DNA of 64,000 bases from Neoaquamicrobium sediminum (lineage in GTDB: Bacteria > Pseudomonadota > Alphaproteobacteria > Rhizobiales > Rhizobiaceae): NCBI RefSeq assembly GCF_013240295.1, contig NZ_JABETK010000003.1, forward strand, positions 372,001-436,000, read 5' to 3'. Of this stretch, positions 45,467 to 54,848 are shown piece by piece. Positions within the stretch are counted from its first letter, which is position 1; every line of letters starts with the position of its first letter. Position numbers and translations under genes: made by a program. Under the pieces are notes generated by a model. That model was not told where the DNA came from and did not search any database. It saw only the letters and a list, made by a program, of their open reading frames with translations.

Positions 45467-45745
45467 ATGCCCCAGAAGAAGCACAAGCCCGAAGAGATTG
45501 TCGCGAAACTGCGCCAGGTCGATGTCTTGTTGTCGCAAGGTCGATCGGTTGGTGAAGCGGTTCGCTCAATAGGTGTGACGCAGTTCTCGTATTATCGGTG
45601 GCGCAAGGAGTTTGGTGGCCTGAAGGGCGACCAGGTGAAGCGCCTGAAAGAGCTTGAGAAAGAGAACGACCGGCTGCGCAAGGCGGTGTCGGACCTGACG
45701 CTCGAGAAGCTGATCCTGAAAGAGGCTGCTGCGGGAAACTTCTGA
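45467..45745 (+). CDS. IS3-family OrfA (helix-turn-helix protein)
   Basis: 92 residues: QKKHKPEEIVAKLRQVDVL, SIGVTQFSYYRWRKEFGG and the leucine-zipper-like LKELEKENDRLRKAVSDLTLE. It binds the IS ends and regulates transposition. It ends AAAGNF with the stop TGA. Confidence 0.85.
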   Translation: MPQKKHKPEEIVAKLRQVDVLLSQGRSVGEAVRSIGVTQFSYYRWRKEFGGLKGDQVKRLKELEKENDRLRKAVSDLTLEKLILKEAAAGNF

Positions 45746-45780
45746 GCCCCGCCCGCCGTCGCCGTTGCGTCGATCATGTC

Positions 45781-46635
45781 ATGGCGAAGTTCTGTGTCTC
45801 GGAGCGCTTTGCCTGCAAGGCTCTCGGCCAGCACCGTTCGACCCAGCGCAAGAAGCCGGAAGGCAGGTCGGATGAAGAGGCGTTGACGGCTGACATTATT
45901 CGCCTGGCCTCACGCTACGGCCGCTACGGCTATCGCAGGATCACCGCGATGCTGCGGTCCGAGGGTTGGACGGTGAATGCCAAGCGTGTCGAGCGCATCT
46001 GGCGGCGGGAGGGGCTGAAGGTTCCCCAGAAGCAACCGAAGAAAGGCCGTCTCTGGCTGAATGACGGATCGTGTATCCGGCTTCGACCCGAGCATCCCAA
46101 CCATGTCTGGTCCTATGACTTCGTCGAGGACCGGACGCACAATGGCAGGAAGTTCCGCATGCTCAACATCATCGATGAGTTCACCCGGGAATGCTTGGCG
46201 ATCCGCATCGATCGCAAGCTCAATTCGACCGACGTCATCGACGTTCTGTCGGACCTGTTCATCCTGCGCGGTGTGCCGGGCCATGTTCGATCGGACAACG
46301 GACCGGAGTTCATAGCCAAGGCCGTGCGGGAGTGGATCGTTGCGGTCGGGGCCAGGACTGCCTTCATCGAGCCAGGCAGCCCTTGGGAAAATGGCTACTG
46401 CGAGAGCTTCAACTCGAAGCTGCGTGACGAACTGCTCAATGGCGAGATCTTCTACAGCCTCGCCGAGGCGAAGGTCATCATCGAGGCGTGGCGGCGCTAC
46501 TACAATACGGAGCGGCCGCACTCATCACTCGGATACAAACCGCCAGCACCGCAGGCAATCGTTATACCTGCGATGCCACGCGGATCGACTCCATCATCTG
46601 CCCAAGCGATAGCCGGAAAGCCGATCATGCACTAA
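45781..46635 (+). CDS. IS3-family OrfB transposase (DDE integrase domain)
   Basis: 284 residues as an independent frame. The rve-type catalytic domain is complete: WSYDFVEDRTHNGRKFR (first D), VRSDNGPEFIAKAV (second D) and SPWENGYCESFNSKLRDEL (E). The frame continues upstream of the ATG (SPARRRRCVDHV), so it is normally made as an OrfAB fusion by -1 frameshift at about 45730. The TAA stop lies within the terminal bases shared with the adjacent IS5. Confidence 0.85.
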   Translation: MAKFCVSERFACKALGQHRSTQRKKPEGRSDEEALTADIIRLASRYGRYGYRRITAMLRSEGWTVNAKRVERIWRREGLKVPQKQPKKGRLWLNDGSCIRLRPEHPNHVWSYDFVEDRTHNGRKFRMLNIIDEFTRECLAIRIDRKLNSTDVIDVLSDLFILRGVPGHVRSDNGPEFIAKAVREWIVAVGARTAFIEPGSPWENGYCESFNSKLRDELLNGEIFYSLAEAKVIIEAWRRYYNTERPHSSLGYKPPAPQAIVIPAMPRGSTPSSAQAIAGKPIMH

Positions 46636-47545
46636 GAGTCGGTTTCGAAACTCATGACTGGCGCGCCAGTCGCCTCACGAGGAGCATGACGGAAGCGGCG
46701 TAGAGGAAGGTTGCTGCTGAATTGATGGTGGCCTCGAAATCCTTTGCCAGGCGCCGGTTGCGGCTGATCCATGCGAAGAAGCGCTCCACCACCCATCTAC
46801 GTGGCAAGACTGCAAAGCCGACCTGATCCGGCGGCTTCCTGACGATTTCGACGATGATGTTGGTGGCGTTGGTCACGCGCTCATGATTGTAGCCGCCATC
46901 GGCCCATACATGTTTGATGAAGGGGAGCAGAGGGCGCGAGATCTGTAGCAGTGGTCCGCCGCTGTCCCTATCCTGGATGTCGGCCGGATGCGGCTCGACC
47001 AGTAGCGGCCGCCCATCGGTATCGACCAGTGCATGGCGCTTGCGCCCCTTGATCTTCTTTCCCGCATCATAGCCACGCGGGCCGCCGGCTTCGGTGGTCT
47101 TGACAGATTGGCTGTCGATGATGGCTGCGGACGGACTGGCCTCGCGGCCGGAACGCTCGCGATCCATCATGACCAGGGTGTGGTTGATCTTCTCGAAGAC
47201 CGAGCCGTCGCGAAATGCGGCGAACCACCGATAGACGGTCGGCCATGGCGGAAAGTCCGAGGGCAGGAGACGCCAGGTGATGCCGCCGCGCAGCACGTAG
47301 AAAATGGCATTGATGATCTCGCGCATGGGCCAGGCGCGTGGCCGTCCCATTTTGCAGGCCGCAGGAAGGTGCGGCTGGATCAGGTACCATTCCGCATCCG
47401 TCAGATCGGTCTGGTAACGCGGGGCACGACGGTTATGCTGTTCTCGGGTGGTCGGGGTCCACATGACATTCTCCAGGCAGGTCAGCAAACCGCTTGGAAT
47501 CATGCGAACCTCGACCGCTCAACCCTTTTCGAAACGGCCTCTTAG
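46632..47545 (-). mobile_element. IS5-family insertion sequence, copy 2
   Basis: About 912 bp with ends CTAAGAGTCGGTTTCGAAA (left) and the complement of the right end CTAAGAGGCCGTTTCGAAA. It abuts the IS3 orfB stop. The transposase is related to, but distinct from, that at 6.6 kb. Confidence 0.8.
46652..47464 (-). CDS. IS5-family DDE transposase, copy 2
   Basis: 270 residues. DUF4096-like N-terminus (LTDAEWYLIQPHLP, INAIFYVLRGGITWRLLP), then IIDSQSVKTTEAG, WADGGYNHERV and VVERFFAWISRNRRL for the catalytic triad. The start MWTPTTREQ corresponds to the start chosen in copy 1. Intact. Confidence 0.85.
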   Translation of the reverse strand: MWTPTTREQHNRRAPRYQTDLTDAEWYLIQPHLPAACKMGRPRAWPMREIINAIFYVLRGGITWRLLPSDFPPWPTVYRWFAAFRDGSVFEKINHTLVMMDRERSGREASPSAAIIDSQSVKTTEAGGPRGYDAGKKIKGRKRHALVDTDGRPLLVEPHPADIQDRDSGGPLLQISRPLLPFIKHVWADGGYNHERVTNATNIIVEIVRKPPDQVGFAVLPRRWVVERFFAWISRNRRLAKDFEATINSAATFLYAASVMLLVRRLARQS

Positions 47546-47737
47546 AGTGGCTCTATGGGAAGAACACCGAACTCTCGATCACGATGTAATTCGGCGTATG
47601 CGCAATTTCTTCTCAATCTAGCGAGACGGCACGTCCTGACGAAAGCCGCCTGCCGCCCCCTTGCTGCTCTACCCGTCCACGGCATTTCTTTGATGCAAGA
47701 AGGGTGACAACGTTGGCCGAAACGGCAAGATGGCCTA

Positions 47738-49024
47738 ATGGCGATTGAGGAGAAACGTCCGAGACAGCGTCGCGTTGGCGCCGAACTCGGCAAAGGCTTA
47801 TTGTTGGACGCAGGCGTCGTCAGAGTGTTCTTGATCCTTGCATTGACGGGCCTAGGCCTGTTTCTCTGCTACCGGTTGGCCCTGCCCTTTCTGCCCTCTC
47901 TCACCTGGGCGCTGGTGCTGGGTATTCTTCTTGCGCCAGCTCATCGCTGGCTCCACTCGCGTCTTGGCAGCGGCGATCTCGCAGCATTCATCGCGGTTGC
48001 GGCCGCAGCAATTGTGATCCTTGGGATGCTCCTCCTGGTGGTACAGCAACTCGTCCGCGAGGCCGCCGGCGGCGCGATCTCTCTGGAGAACGCGGTGCGG
48101 ACACTGGACTGGCGTGAGACCATCGGTAACCGCCCCAGGTTGGCCGAAGCCGCGGCCTGGCTCGAGCAGCGGTTCGATCCGGCCGGTGCGCTCGGCGGTC
48201 TTGCCCATTGGCTAACGAGCCAGAGCACCTCGCTTCTTCGCGGCTCGGTCAGTCAGGTGATCGGCCTCATCCTCACCTTCTACATTCTCTTCTACTTCCT
48301 GCGCGACCGTGAAAGGGCAATGCGCGTGGTGGCGAAGCTTTCGCCATTGCAGCCGACAGAAACGGGGCTCGTGGTACGGCGCTTAGCGGACACGGTTCAC
48401 GCCACGATCATCGGGACCATAGTCGTAGCGACTGTTCAGGGAACGCTCGGAGGCCTGATATTCTGGTGGCTTGGCCTGCCGACACCGGTCTTTTGGGGCC
48501 TTGTCATGGGGCTGTTAGCGATCGTGCCGGTACTTGGCGCCTTCGTGATCTGGCTGCCGGCTGCTCTTCTTCTCGCCCTCCAAGGCGACTGGACCCGGGC
48601 GCTCATCCTGGTCATTTGGGGCGGGGTGATCATAGCGACCATCGACAATCTGCTCTACCCGGCCTTGGTGGGGAGCCGACTGAAGCTGCATACTATGGTG
48701 ATGTTCATCGGCGCGGTCGGCGGGATCATCCTGTTCGGGGCTTCCGGACTGGTTCTTGGTCCCGCTACGATTGCTGTTACGCTGGCGCTGATAGAGATCC
48801 TGCAGGGTAGATTTCGAGCGGAACTCCAGGTGCCTACGGAGATGGACATGGCAAGACAGACGAAGGAAAGCCCGAGAGAAGCCGAGCGCTTGAAGCGCGA
48901 AGCCGACGAAGAACTAAATCTCGAACTGGAGCAGACCTTTCCCGCGAGCGACCCGCTGAAGATAACGCGCGGATCATATGAGCAGCAGCACACGCGACCC
49001 AAGGATCGGCGTAAGCCGGATTGA
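47738..49024 (+). CDS. AI-2E/PerM-family membrane transporter with a TFPASDP tail
   Basis: 428 residues with about eight helices. Family region VARRLADTVHATIIGTIVVATVQGTLGGL-like and FWGLVMGLLAIVPVLGAFVIWLP, then DNLLYPALVGSRLKLH. The C-terminal cytoplasmic tail after residue 375 is charged and contains NLELEQTFPASDPLKIT, a motif I know from small stand-alone rhizobial proteins. Substrates of the family are mostly unknown (AI-2, indole or ions have been proposed). It is followed by the first phospholipase D-like gene on the same strand with 113 bases between. Confidence 0.75.
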   Translation: MAIEEKRPRQRRVGAELGKGLLLDAGVVRVFLILALTGLGLFLCYRLALPFLPSLTWALVLGILLAPAHRWLHSRLGSGDLAAFIAVAAAAIVILGMLLLVVQQLVREAAGGAISLENAVRTLDWRETIGNRPRLAEAAAWLEQRFDPAGALGGLAHWLTSQSTSLLRGSVSQVIGLILTFYILFYFLRDRERAMRVVAKLSPLQPTETGLVVRRLADTVHATIIGTIVVATVQGTLGGLIFWWLGLPTPVFWGLVMGLLAIVPVLGAFVIWLPAALLLALQGDWTRALILVIWGGVIIATIDNLLYPALVGSRLKLHTMVMFIGAVGGIILFGASGLVLGPATIAVTLALIEILQGRFRAELQVPTEMDMARQTKESPREAERLKREADEELNLELEQTFPASDPLKITRGSYEQQHTRPKDRRKPD

Positions 49025-49137
49025 GTCCATGCCCCTGAGCTTCGCAGCCCCTGCACTCCATCCGGATCGGCGCCATGAAGAGAAGGGCAAAATGCCAAGA
49101 CTGGAAGGACCGGCCAAAAGCGGTGTAGGACGGACGC

Positions 49138-50573
49138 GTGATAGCACTCATCAGCGAGGCTTGGGCGGTTGGGTACGTGGTGGCTGAGTGGTCAATCCGC
49201 TTGGCGATGGTTGCGGTCGTGCCGATGCGGCGCTCTCCCGAGGCGGCGCGAAGTTGGCTTATCCTCGTGTTTTTGCTGCCGATCCCGGCTCTCCTTATCT
49301 ATCTCCTCATCGGAAGGCCGACTTACCCTCGCTGGCGTCGCGAGCGATTTCTCAGACTGCCGGCCGTTCTTGCAGCTGCGTCCAGGGAAATTTCTCATTC
49401 CCGTTACTGTCGCCGCCCTGAGCTGCCGGGCAGTCTTTCGGGGCCCGCTCTGTTGGTGGAAAGGCTTGGGCAGTTCCCGACCGTCGCCGGCAACGACTTC
49501 GAGCTTCTCTCCGGATATGATGAGGTCATCGACCGCATGATTGCCGATATCGGTGCGGCCCAACAGACGGTTCACCTACTTTACTATATTTTTGCCGACG
49601 ACGAGACTGGTCTACGTGTAATCGACGCACTCCAGCGCGCCGCAAAACGCCAAGTGAAGTGCCGGGTGCTGATTGATGCCATCGGATCGCGGCGGTGGGC
49701 GCGCCGCGTCGCTAGATTGCTCATTCCCGCCGGTGTGGAGGTACGGCTCGCGCTGCGCGTCGGGCTCTTCCATCGAAGGTCGGCCCGCGCCGACCTTCGT
49801 AACCATCGCAAGATCGCTGTGATCGACAGTCGCGTCGGCTATTTAGGTTCCCAAAATATTATCAACGCCGAATTTGGTGGCGGTATCGCCAACCAAGAAC
49901 TCGTCGCCCGCGTCGTCGGCCCGGTCACGACCGAAATCCAAACTGTATTTATCGCCGACTGGTTTATGGAAACAAACGAGAAGTTGGCCAACCCTGTCCT
50001 GTTTCCGCACAACCCGCCCGGAGGTGGCGCTGTGGCGCAGGTGCTTCCCAGCGGCCCGGATTATCCGGATGCTGGCATTGGACATCTTATCGTTTCGCTC
50101 GTGCACGGCGCGCGCGAACGTGTGATCATCACGACCCCTATTTCGTGCCGGATGAGCCCCTTCTGCAGGCACTCAAAACAGCAGCTCTGCGCGGAGTTGA
50201 GGTTCGATTGGTCGTCTCAAATGTGACGGACCAGATGCTGGTGAACCTTGCACAAAGATCGTTTTATTCCGAACTTCTCCACGCCGGCATTCAAGTGCAT
50301 CTTTATGCTCAAGCCTTCCTCCACGCCAAACACATCACGTTTGACGATGAAATCGCGATACTTGGCTCCAGCAATGTCGATATCCGCTCGTTTGTTCTCA
50401 ATGCGGAGGTAAGCCTCATCGCTTTTGACAAGGGCGTTGTGGAGCAACTCAGGCGCCAGCAAAGTCGATATTTCGCCTCGAGCAACGTGCTGAGTCTCAG
50501 AGAATGGGAAAAGCGCCCGGTCGCAAGCAAGCTGGCTGAGAACCTTGCGCGCTTGGCTAGCCCTCTACTTTGA
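49138..50573 (+). CDS. Phospholipase D/cardiolipin synthase-like protein 1, one frameshift
   Basis: About 478 residues. Two N-terminal helices (IRLAMVAVVPMRRS, LILVFLLPIPALLIYLLIG), then two HKD sites: LRNHRKIAVIDSRVGYLGS and LHAKHITFDDEIAILGSSN. It would join phospholipids or phosphatidylglycerol into cardiolipin. The frame breaks at VIITTP. The paralogue at 55.7 kb has ACCCCCTAC where this has CCCC at 50135-50138, so one C is missing. Both halves are otherwise full length. Confidence 0.85.
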
Positions 50574-50660
50574 GAACATCAAACAAGGTTCGGCGGCTAG
50601 GCCACCTTCGCCTTCGCCCAGGCAGCCATGGAGGAGCCGCCACTCTGTCGCACGGCGTTA

Positions 50661-51866
50661 TTACGATGCAATTGGTTCGAAGATGTCTGGCGCCTCCTTG
50701 CCTTCGACGTCGAGCCAGCCTGCCAGACCGCGCTCGACCCTCGACAGCGAATGGTCCACGAGAACGTATCTTCCGGGTACCTCGAGCTTGAGCTCCACAA
50801 TGGCGGATCCACCGGCAGGAACAACGACCGTCTGGACATCCGTCTGTGGCGGCTTCGTCACGCTTCCATTGAGATAAACCCTGTCGAAAATCTCGCCGAT
50901 CACGTGGAATGAGGATACGTGGTTGGGACCGCCGTTGCCGAAGAAGATCCGGATTGTTTCGCCGACATTCGCTTTCATCGGGTAGTGGTCCGTCAACGCA
51001 CTCACATGACCGTTGAGCACGAAGTATTCCGGCCGCTCGTTGAGCAGTTTGTCATAATCCTCGTTGAGGAGCCCCTCCGACCCGAAAGGCTCAGTGGTAT
51101 AGATCTCTCCCTGCATGACATAGAATTCCCGATCAACCGGCGGAAGGCCGCTTTCGGGTTCGACCAGAATCATCCCGTACATGCCGTTTGCGACATGCAT
51201 GGCTACGGGCGGAACGGCGCAATGATAGACGTAGAGCCCCGGGTTCAGCGCCTTAAAGCGGAAGGCCTTTGCTTCTCCAGGCGCGCAACTAGTCAGTTCC
51301 GCTCCCCCACCAGGTCCCGTGGCTGCGTGAAAGTCGACATTGTGCATCAGCCAGCTGTCTTCCCGGTTCTTGAGATAGACTTCAACTGTATCTCCAACCC
51401 GCACCCGCACGAGCGGGCCGGGCACCGTGCCGTTGAAAGTCCAGAAGCGGAAGCTGGCGCGTTCGTCGAGCAGCGCTTCCTTTTCAACGGTTTCCAAATC
51501 GACACGGACGATCTCGGTTTCTTGGCGCGCTATCGAAGCCGGGACCACAGAGGGATCATGAGCCACATCGTCGGCAACAACTCTGGGCAACGAATATAAC
51601 CGCTGGCTGAGGCTGCCAGCGCGGTTCGCGTGGCGGGCTCCATGTTCGGCTATACGGATCGTGCCATCAGCATTCTGCGCGGAAGCTTCCTGCGAAACAG
51701 CGAGAGAACCAAGCGTCAGGCCTACCGATCCGGCAAGAAGCGACCGCCGGGAAATCGACGGGGCGCCCTCTATTCCCTCCCCTTGGCTGACTTCCGACGT
51801 TGGGGGAGGCGCCACCGCCTCGTCGTTGGGCAGTCCCCAGGAGGCATCTCGTTCGGATCTGTTCAT
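50661..51866 (-). CDS. nirK: Copper-containing nitrite reductase (NirK)
   Basis: 401 residues, Tat-type signal SISRRSLLAGSVGLTLG after an unusually long polar lead of about 35 residues. Two cupredoxin domains with LMHNVDFHAATGPGG and VYHCAVPPVAMHVANGMYG, which provide type 1 and type 2 copper ligands. A second-domain His occurs in FHVIGEIFDRVY. It reduces nitrite to nitric oxide. It is 88 bases downstream of a pseudoazurin gene, its usual electron donor. No NO reductase or NnrR-type regulator is present in the window. Confidence 0.9.
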   Translation of the reverse strand: MNRSERDASWGLPNDEAVAPPPTSEVSQGEGIEGAPSISRRSLLAGSVGLTLGSLAVSQEASAQNADGTIRIAEHGARHANRAGSLSQRLYSLPRVVADDVAHDPSVVPASIARQETEIVRVDLETVEKEALLDERASFRFWTFNGTVPGPLVRVRVGDTVEVYLKNREDSWLMHNVDFHAATGPGGGAELTSCAPGEAKAFRFKALNPGLYVYHCAVPPVAMHVANGMYGMILVEPESGLPPVDREFYVMQGEIYTTEPFGSEGLLNEDYDKLLNERPEYFVLNGHVSALTDHYPMKANVGETIRIFFGNGGPNHVSSFHVIGEIFDRVYLNGSVTKPPQTDVQTVVVPAGGSAIVELKLEVPGRYVLVDHSLSRVERGLAGWLDVEGKEAPDIFEPIAS

Positions 51867-51954
51867 TGTTGTCCTCGGTCCTTGTTGCGTTGGTGGCTTC
51901 GCCTCCCGCTGACCGCCGAACCCACGGCCTCTCGAAGGCAGAAAGTCGGCCTGT

Positions 51955-52518
51955 CTAATCGGCGGGCGCGGTGGCGCCACCTCCAACCTGGGCGATTAGT
52001 TCAGCCATGCGGGGCTTAGCTTTGCCGGGCAGTTTGGCTGTTTCCGCCGAATCAAGGTTTTCAGTGCTATCGCCGACCTGGATGATGCCGACCATGCCGA
52101 GGGCGAAATGCGGCAAGCACTTGTAGCCGTAGATCCCTTCTACATCGAAGGTCAATGTGATCTCCTCATTGATCTTGCCCTTCCACATTTCGGCGCCTTC
52201 AGGAACCATTCCGAGGATCGGCTCCGAATTGTGGCCTTTGTCCGTCGCCACAAACTTCACGGAATCCCCTGGAGCGATCTTGAGGTATGCCGGGTCGAAC
52301 TGCATGGGACGCCCTTCACGGTCCTTGTTGACCATCTGCACCTCATGGGTCTGGGTGCCCGCAGAGGCTTGACCCGAGTCATTCTCCTGAGCGCTCGCCC
52401 AACGGCCGCCGCCGATCGCCGCCGCTACCGTCAGCCCCGCGCTCCCAGCGAGCAGACTGCGACGTGATATCAATCGAGAGGACACTTTGGAGCCGCCAAA
52501 ACTTTTCTTTCCAGACAT
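51955..52518 (-). CDS. Pseudoazurin-like blue copper protein
   Basis: 187 residues with Tat signal ISRRSLLAGSAGLTVAAA. The plastocyanin-like domain has VKFVATDKGHNSEP (His ligand) and YGYKCLPHFALGMVG (Cys, His, Met), a complete type 1 copper site. The C-terminal 50 residues (AKLPGKAKPRMAELIAQ) match the pseudoazurin helical end. Likely electron donor to the nitrite reductase encoded next. The start MSGKKSFGG has AAAAAAGG upstream. Confidence 0.85.
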   Translation of the reverse strand: MSGKKSFGGSKVSSRLISRRSLLAGSAGLTVAAAIGGGRWASAQENDSGQASAGTQTHEVQMVNKDREGRPMQFDPAYLKIAPGDSVKFVATDKGHNSEPILGMVPEGAEMWKGKINEEITLTFDVEGIYGYKCLPHFALGMVGIIQVGDSTENLDSAETAKLPGKAKPRMAELIAQVGGGATAPAD

Positions 52519-53363
52519 TTTTTACCTTTTTTCGAATGCGCCACTTCCGCAATAACGAGGGTTTTGCTTTAAGGATCCGAGCCACACAACGTCACGGCTG
52601 CGGTGCTGCACACGTCCAAGAACATAGGGCATACCTTCCGCTGTCAAGGCTGGCAACATGGGGTGCTGTCGCATCTGCAGACTAGCAGGCACATCGCCAG
52701 TGTGTGGTGCGGAGGGGCAGATTTATGCGCAGAGCGCAACTTACGGCGACAGGCGCACGCTATATGACGACCAGCGGGCGACCCGATCCAGCCGAGTTGC
52801 AGGGTCCAGTGAAAGTCTAGCAGGCCGTTAAGATGGCGCCTTGCGGCTAACGGCTTGCTGAGCCTGAGGCGCGCCGTAGCCGCAGGTGAACTTGCCTCTG
52901 CGCGCGTTTAGAATGCCGATCGGACAAGAGGCATCATCCGTGATGGGCGGCTGCACGAGCGAGGTTCAATCTCCAGTCCCTTGGCGATGATCGCGGCATC
53001 AACCCTGGACCGCTCCGTCATCAAATTCGCTGGCCCACATGATAACCCGACGCTGCGGCCACCCGATTCGTGTATGGTTGTTGGACCATAGCGGGTGCTA
53101 TGGCTCTGTGGCTGCCTGTTGGAACCCCGGAGCCGAAAAACCCGGTACCCTGCTTCGGACGAAACTCCTGCTGCCGGGTCCTGTCCCATCAGCTTCGACA
53201 AAGATCCTTACAAATAGAGCGGTGGCTGCGTTCAGCTGCCGCACTACCGAACTATTGGCTCAGCCTAATTCTAGCCCTAGACTCTGCCAGTTAGGAAAGT
53301 TCCTTACGAACCGCACATCTGCCGCCCGGAACCAGGAACTTGCAGCGTCAAAGGGAGTGTGTC
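52519..53363. other. Long intergenic region, no gene recognised
   Basis: 845 bases between divergent genes. I see no convincing coding region; short frames lack any family resemblance. No TTGAT-N4-ATCAA site of the FNR/NnrR type was found in front of the pseudoazurin gene by eye. Two T6 runs lie just upstream of the pseudoazurin start. Confidence 0.4.
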
Positions 53364-53928
53364 TTGCCAGATACCACGACAAGTGAACCAACGCGACGCG
53401 ATTTCCTCTATGTGGCGACCGGTATGGCGGGCGTCGTCGGCATTGCGGGCGCAGCCTGGCCATTCATCGATCAGATGCGTCCTGATGCCTCGACCCGCGC
53501 CCTTTCCACGATCGAGATTGACGTCTCCTCTGTGGAACCAGGAATGTCTCTCACCGCCAAGTGGAGAGGCCGCCCCATATTCGTGCGCAACCGAACGCCA
53601 GAAGAGGTCCAGGCCGCACAGGCTGTCGAACTCCAGGAACTCAAGGACCCGGTAGCCCGAAATGCGAGATCTTGTCGGTGAGCAACCCGCCACCGACGTT
53701 GCACGTTCGGCGGGCGAGGGACGGGAAAACTGGATCGTGATGATCGGCGTCTGCACCCATCTCGGTTGTGTGCCACTGGGTGAGGCTGGCGACTTCGGGG
53801 GATGGTTTTGCCCCTGCCACGGCTCCCATTATGATACAGCGGGCCGGATTCGTAAGGGACCCGCGCCCGAGAACCTGGCCATCCCCACTTTTGAGTTTAC
53901 GTCGGACACGATCGTCCGCATCGGCTAA
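53364..53928 (+). pseudogene. Rieske iron-sulfur protein (petA/fbcF-like), frameshifted and isolated
   Basis: About 188 codons from TTG 53364, with AAGGGAG 6 bases before. N-terminal TRRDFLYVATGMAGVVGIAG anchor, then KWRGRPIFVRNRT, and in another frame CTHLGCVPLG, FCPCHGSHYDTAGRIRKGPAPENL with both 2Fe-2S binding boxes. The frame changes near 53665 by an extra base: removing one A gives DPVARNADLVGEQ. Cytochrome b and c1 genes are absent, so this is a lone and probably inactive copy of a bc1 subunit. Confidence 0.7.
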
Positions 53929-54059
53929 CCAAAGCGGCCGTGCGGGGGCGTCGTTTGCTTCTGTCGTGGCCGAGATCCGCCCTCGCTGCGATTACATCCC
54001 CCAACATGATGGGCGCTCCGAGAACAATCGGAACAGGCAAAACTGCTGCATGCATCCAT

Positions 54060-54489
54060 GCTCGCTCGGCGAACGCCTTGCTTGAAACTCTGCAGTGCAT
54101 CCGTTGCGGAGCGTTGGGGCGATCACAGCAACTGCTTACCTAAATGCCATCGAGGATTCGGCGAACTTCACGCGTGATCGCGATCGGTCGGCGCGCCTGG
54201 CTTGGATTGACGACGCGACGCTATCAGTCGGGCGAAGTAGATTATGACGGCCATATCTCCCGGCGTGAAGATACCCACGTGCGTTCACTTCTTTATGAAG
54301 CCGCCGTCGTGACCCTGACCCGCAGTCGGGGTGAGAGTGATTTGCGCAAATTGGGGTATCAGGCTACGCGAGAAGATCGGCTTCAAACGCTCGGCTGTCG
54401 CTGTCGCCCGGAAGCTCTCCGTCATCATGCATGCGATGCCTCGCTCCGGCGAACTCTTCAAGAGTGAACCGATCACCGCCACCGCCTAA
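54060..54489 (+). pseudogene. IS110-family transposase C-terminal remnant
   Basis: Across several frames the text reads LLETLQCI, VGAITATAYLNAIEDSANFT, AWLGLTTRRYQSGEVDYDG, VRSLLYEAAVVTLTR, then GFKRSAVAVARKLSVIMHAM and a stop at 54487-54489. This matches the C-terminal (transposase_20) half of IS110 proteins. At least three frame changes and no N-terminal DEDD domain make it a relic. Confidence 0.65.
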
Positions 54490-54559
54490 CTATCGAGCTC
54501 TGCAGCGCCCGTGGCGTGAAAGGTGTCCTGCCGGGACGGAGGCTGGTCCATTCCGTTAA

Positions 54560-54803
54560 GACCGTTGCACCCGAGTTTGCTCGTAGCGTGCGAGACATAC
54601 ATTGGAAGGCCCATCCCGCGAAGCACCATGATGCGGCGACCGATGTCGACCGCGGAGACGACCATGCTCCCGGCAAACGACGTCTTATCGCGGATGAGGC
54701 CGTTGGCAGGGTTCGCTTCACGGATGAAGTAGTCGAATGTCTCCCGCTGTAGCGTTGCTAGGTCGTCATGTATGGCGGAGTTGCTCACGACGTCATCTGA
54801 CAA
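54560..54803 (-). pseudogene. N-terminal fragment of a glucoamylase-family protein
   Basis: Reads DDLATLQRETFDYFIREANPANGL, then DKTSFAGSMVVSAVDIGRR, which resembles the start of the large glucoamylase/DUF3131-type proteins (QRRTFDYFW...GL.RDR). Only about 60 codons remain before the IS110 remnant. The start is uncertain (TTG 54803 is one option). Confidence 0.45.
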
Positions 54804-54848
54804 ATTTTCGAAGGATGCTTTCGCCTAGCATCGGCCGCCTGTGTGGAG

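Larger units (their letters stand above)
45400..46635 (+). mobile_element. IS3-family insertion sequence (IS407-like), right end not found
   Basis: Left end near TGGTCTGCCCCCTGAAAAGT, then orfA and orfB. The matching right inverted repeat could not be located; an IS5 copy begins exactly at the orfB stop and may have displaced it. The orfA end holds GGGAAAC, where a -1 frameshift would join orfA to the orfB frame. Confidence 0.7.

Noticed and set aside
45728..45745. A frameshift defect in the IS3 element
   Set aside because: orfA and orfB in different frames is normal for IS3; the -1 shift is programmed.
641..50138. G/C tracts as phase-variation switches
   Set aside because: Tracts of four or five are too short for usual slippage and occur in unrelated housekeeping-type transporters; systematic sequence error is simpler.
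52908..53201. A 97-codon minus-strand frame in the nirK-Rieske gap
   Set aside because: No ribosome site, no domain, and composition like non-coding GC-rich DNA.
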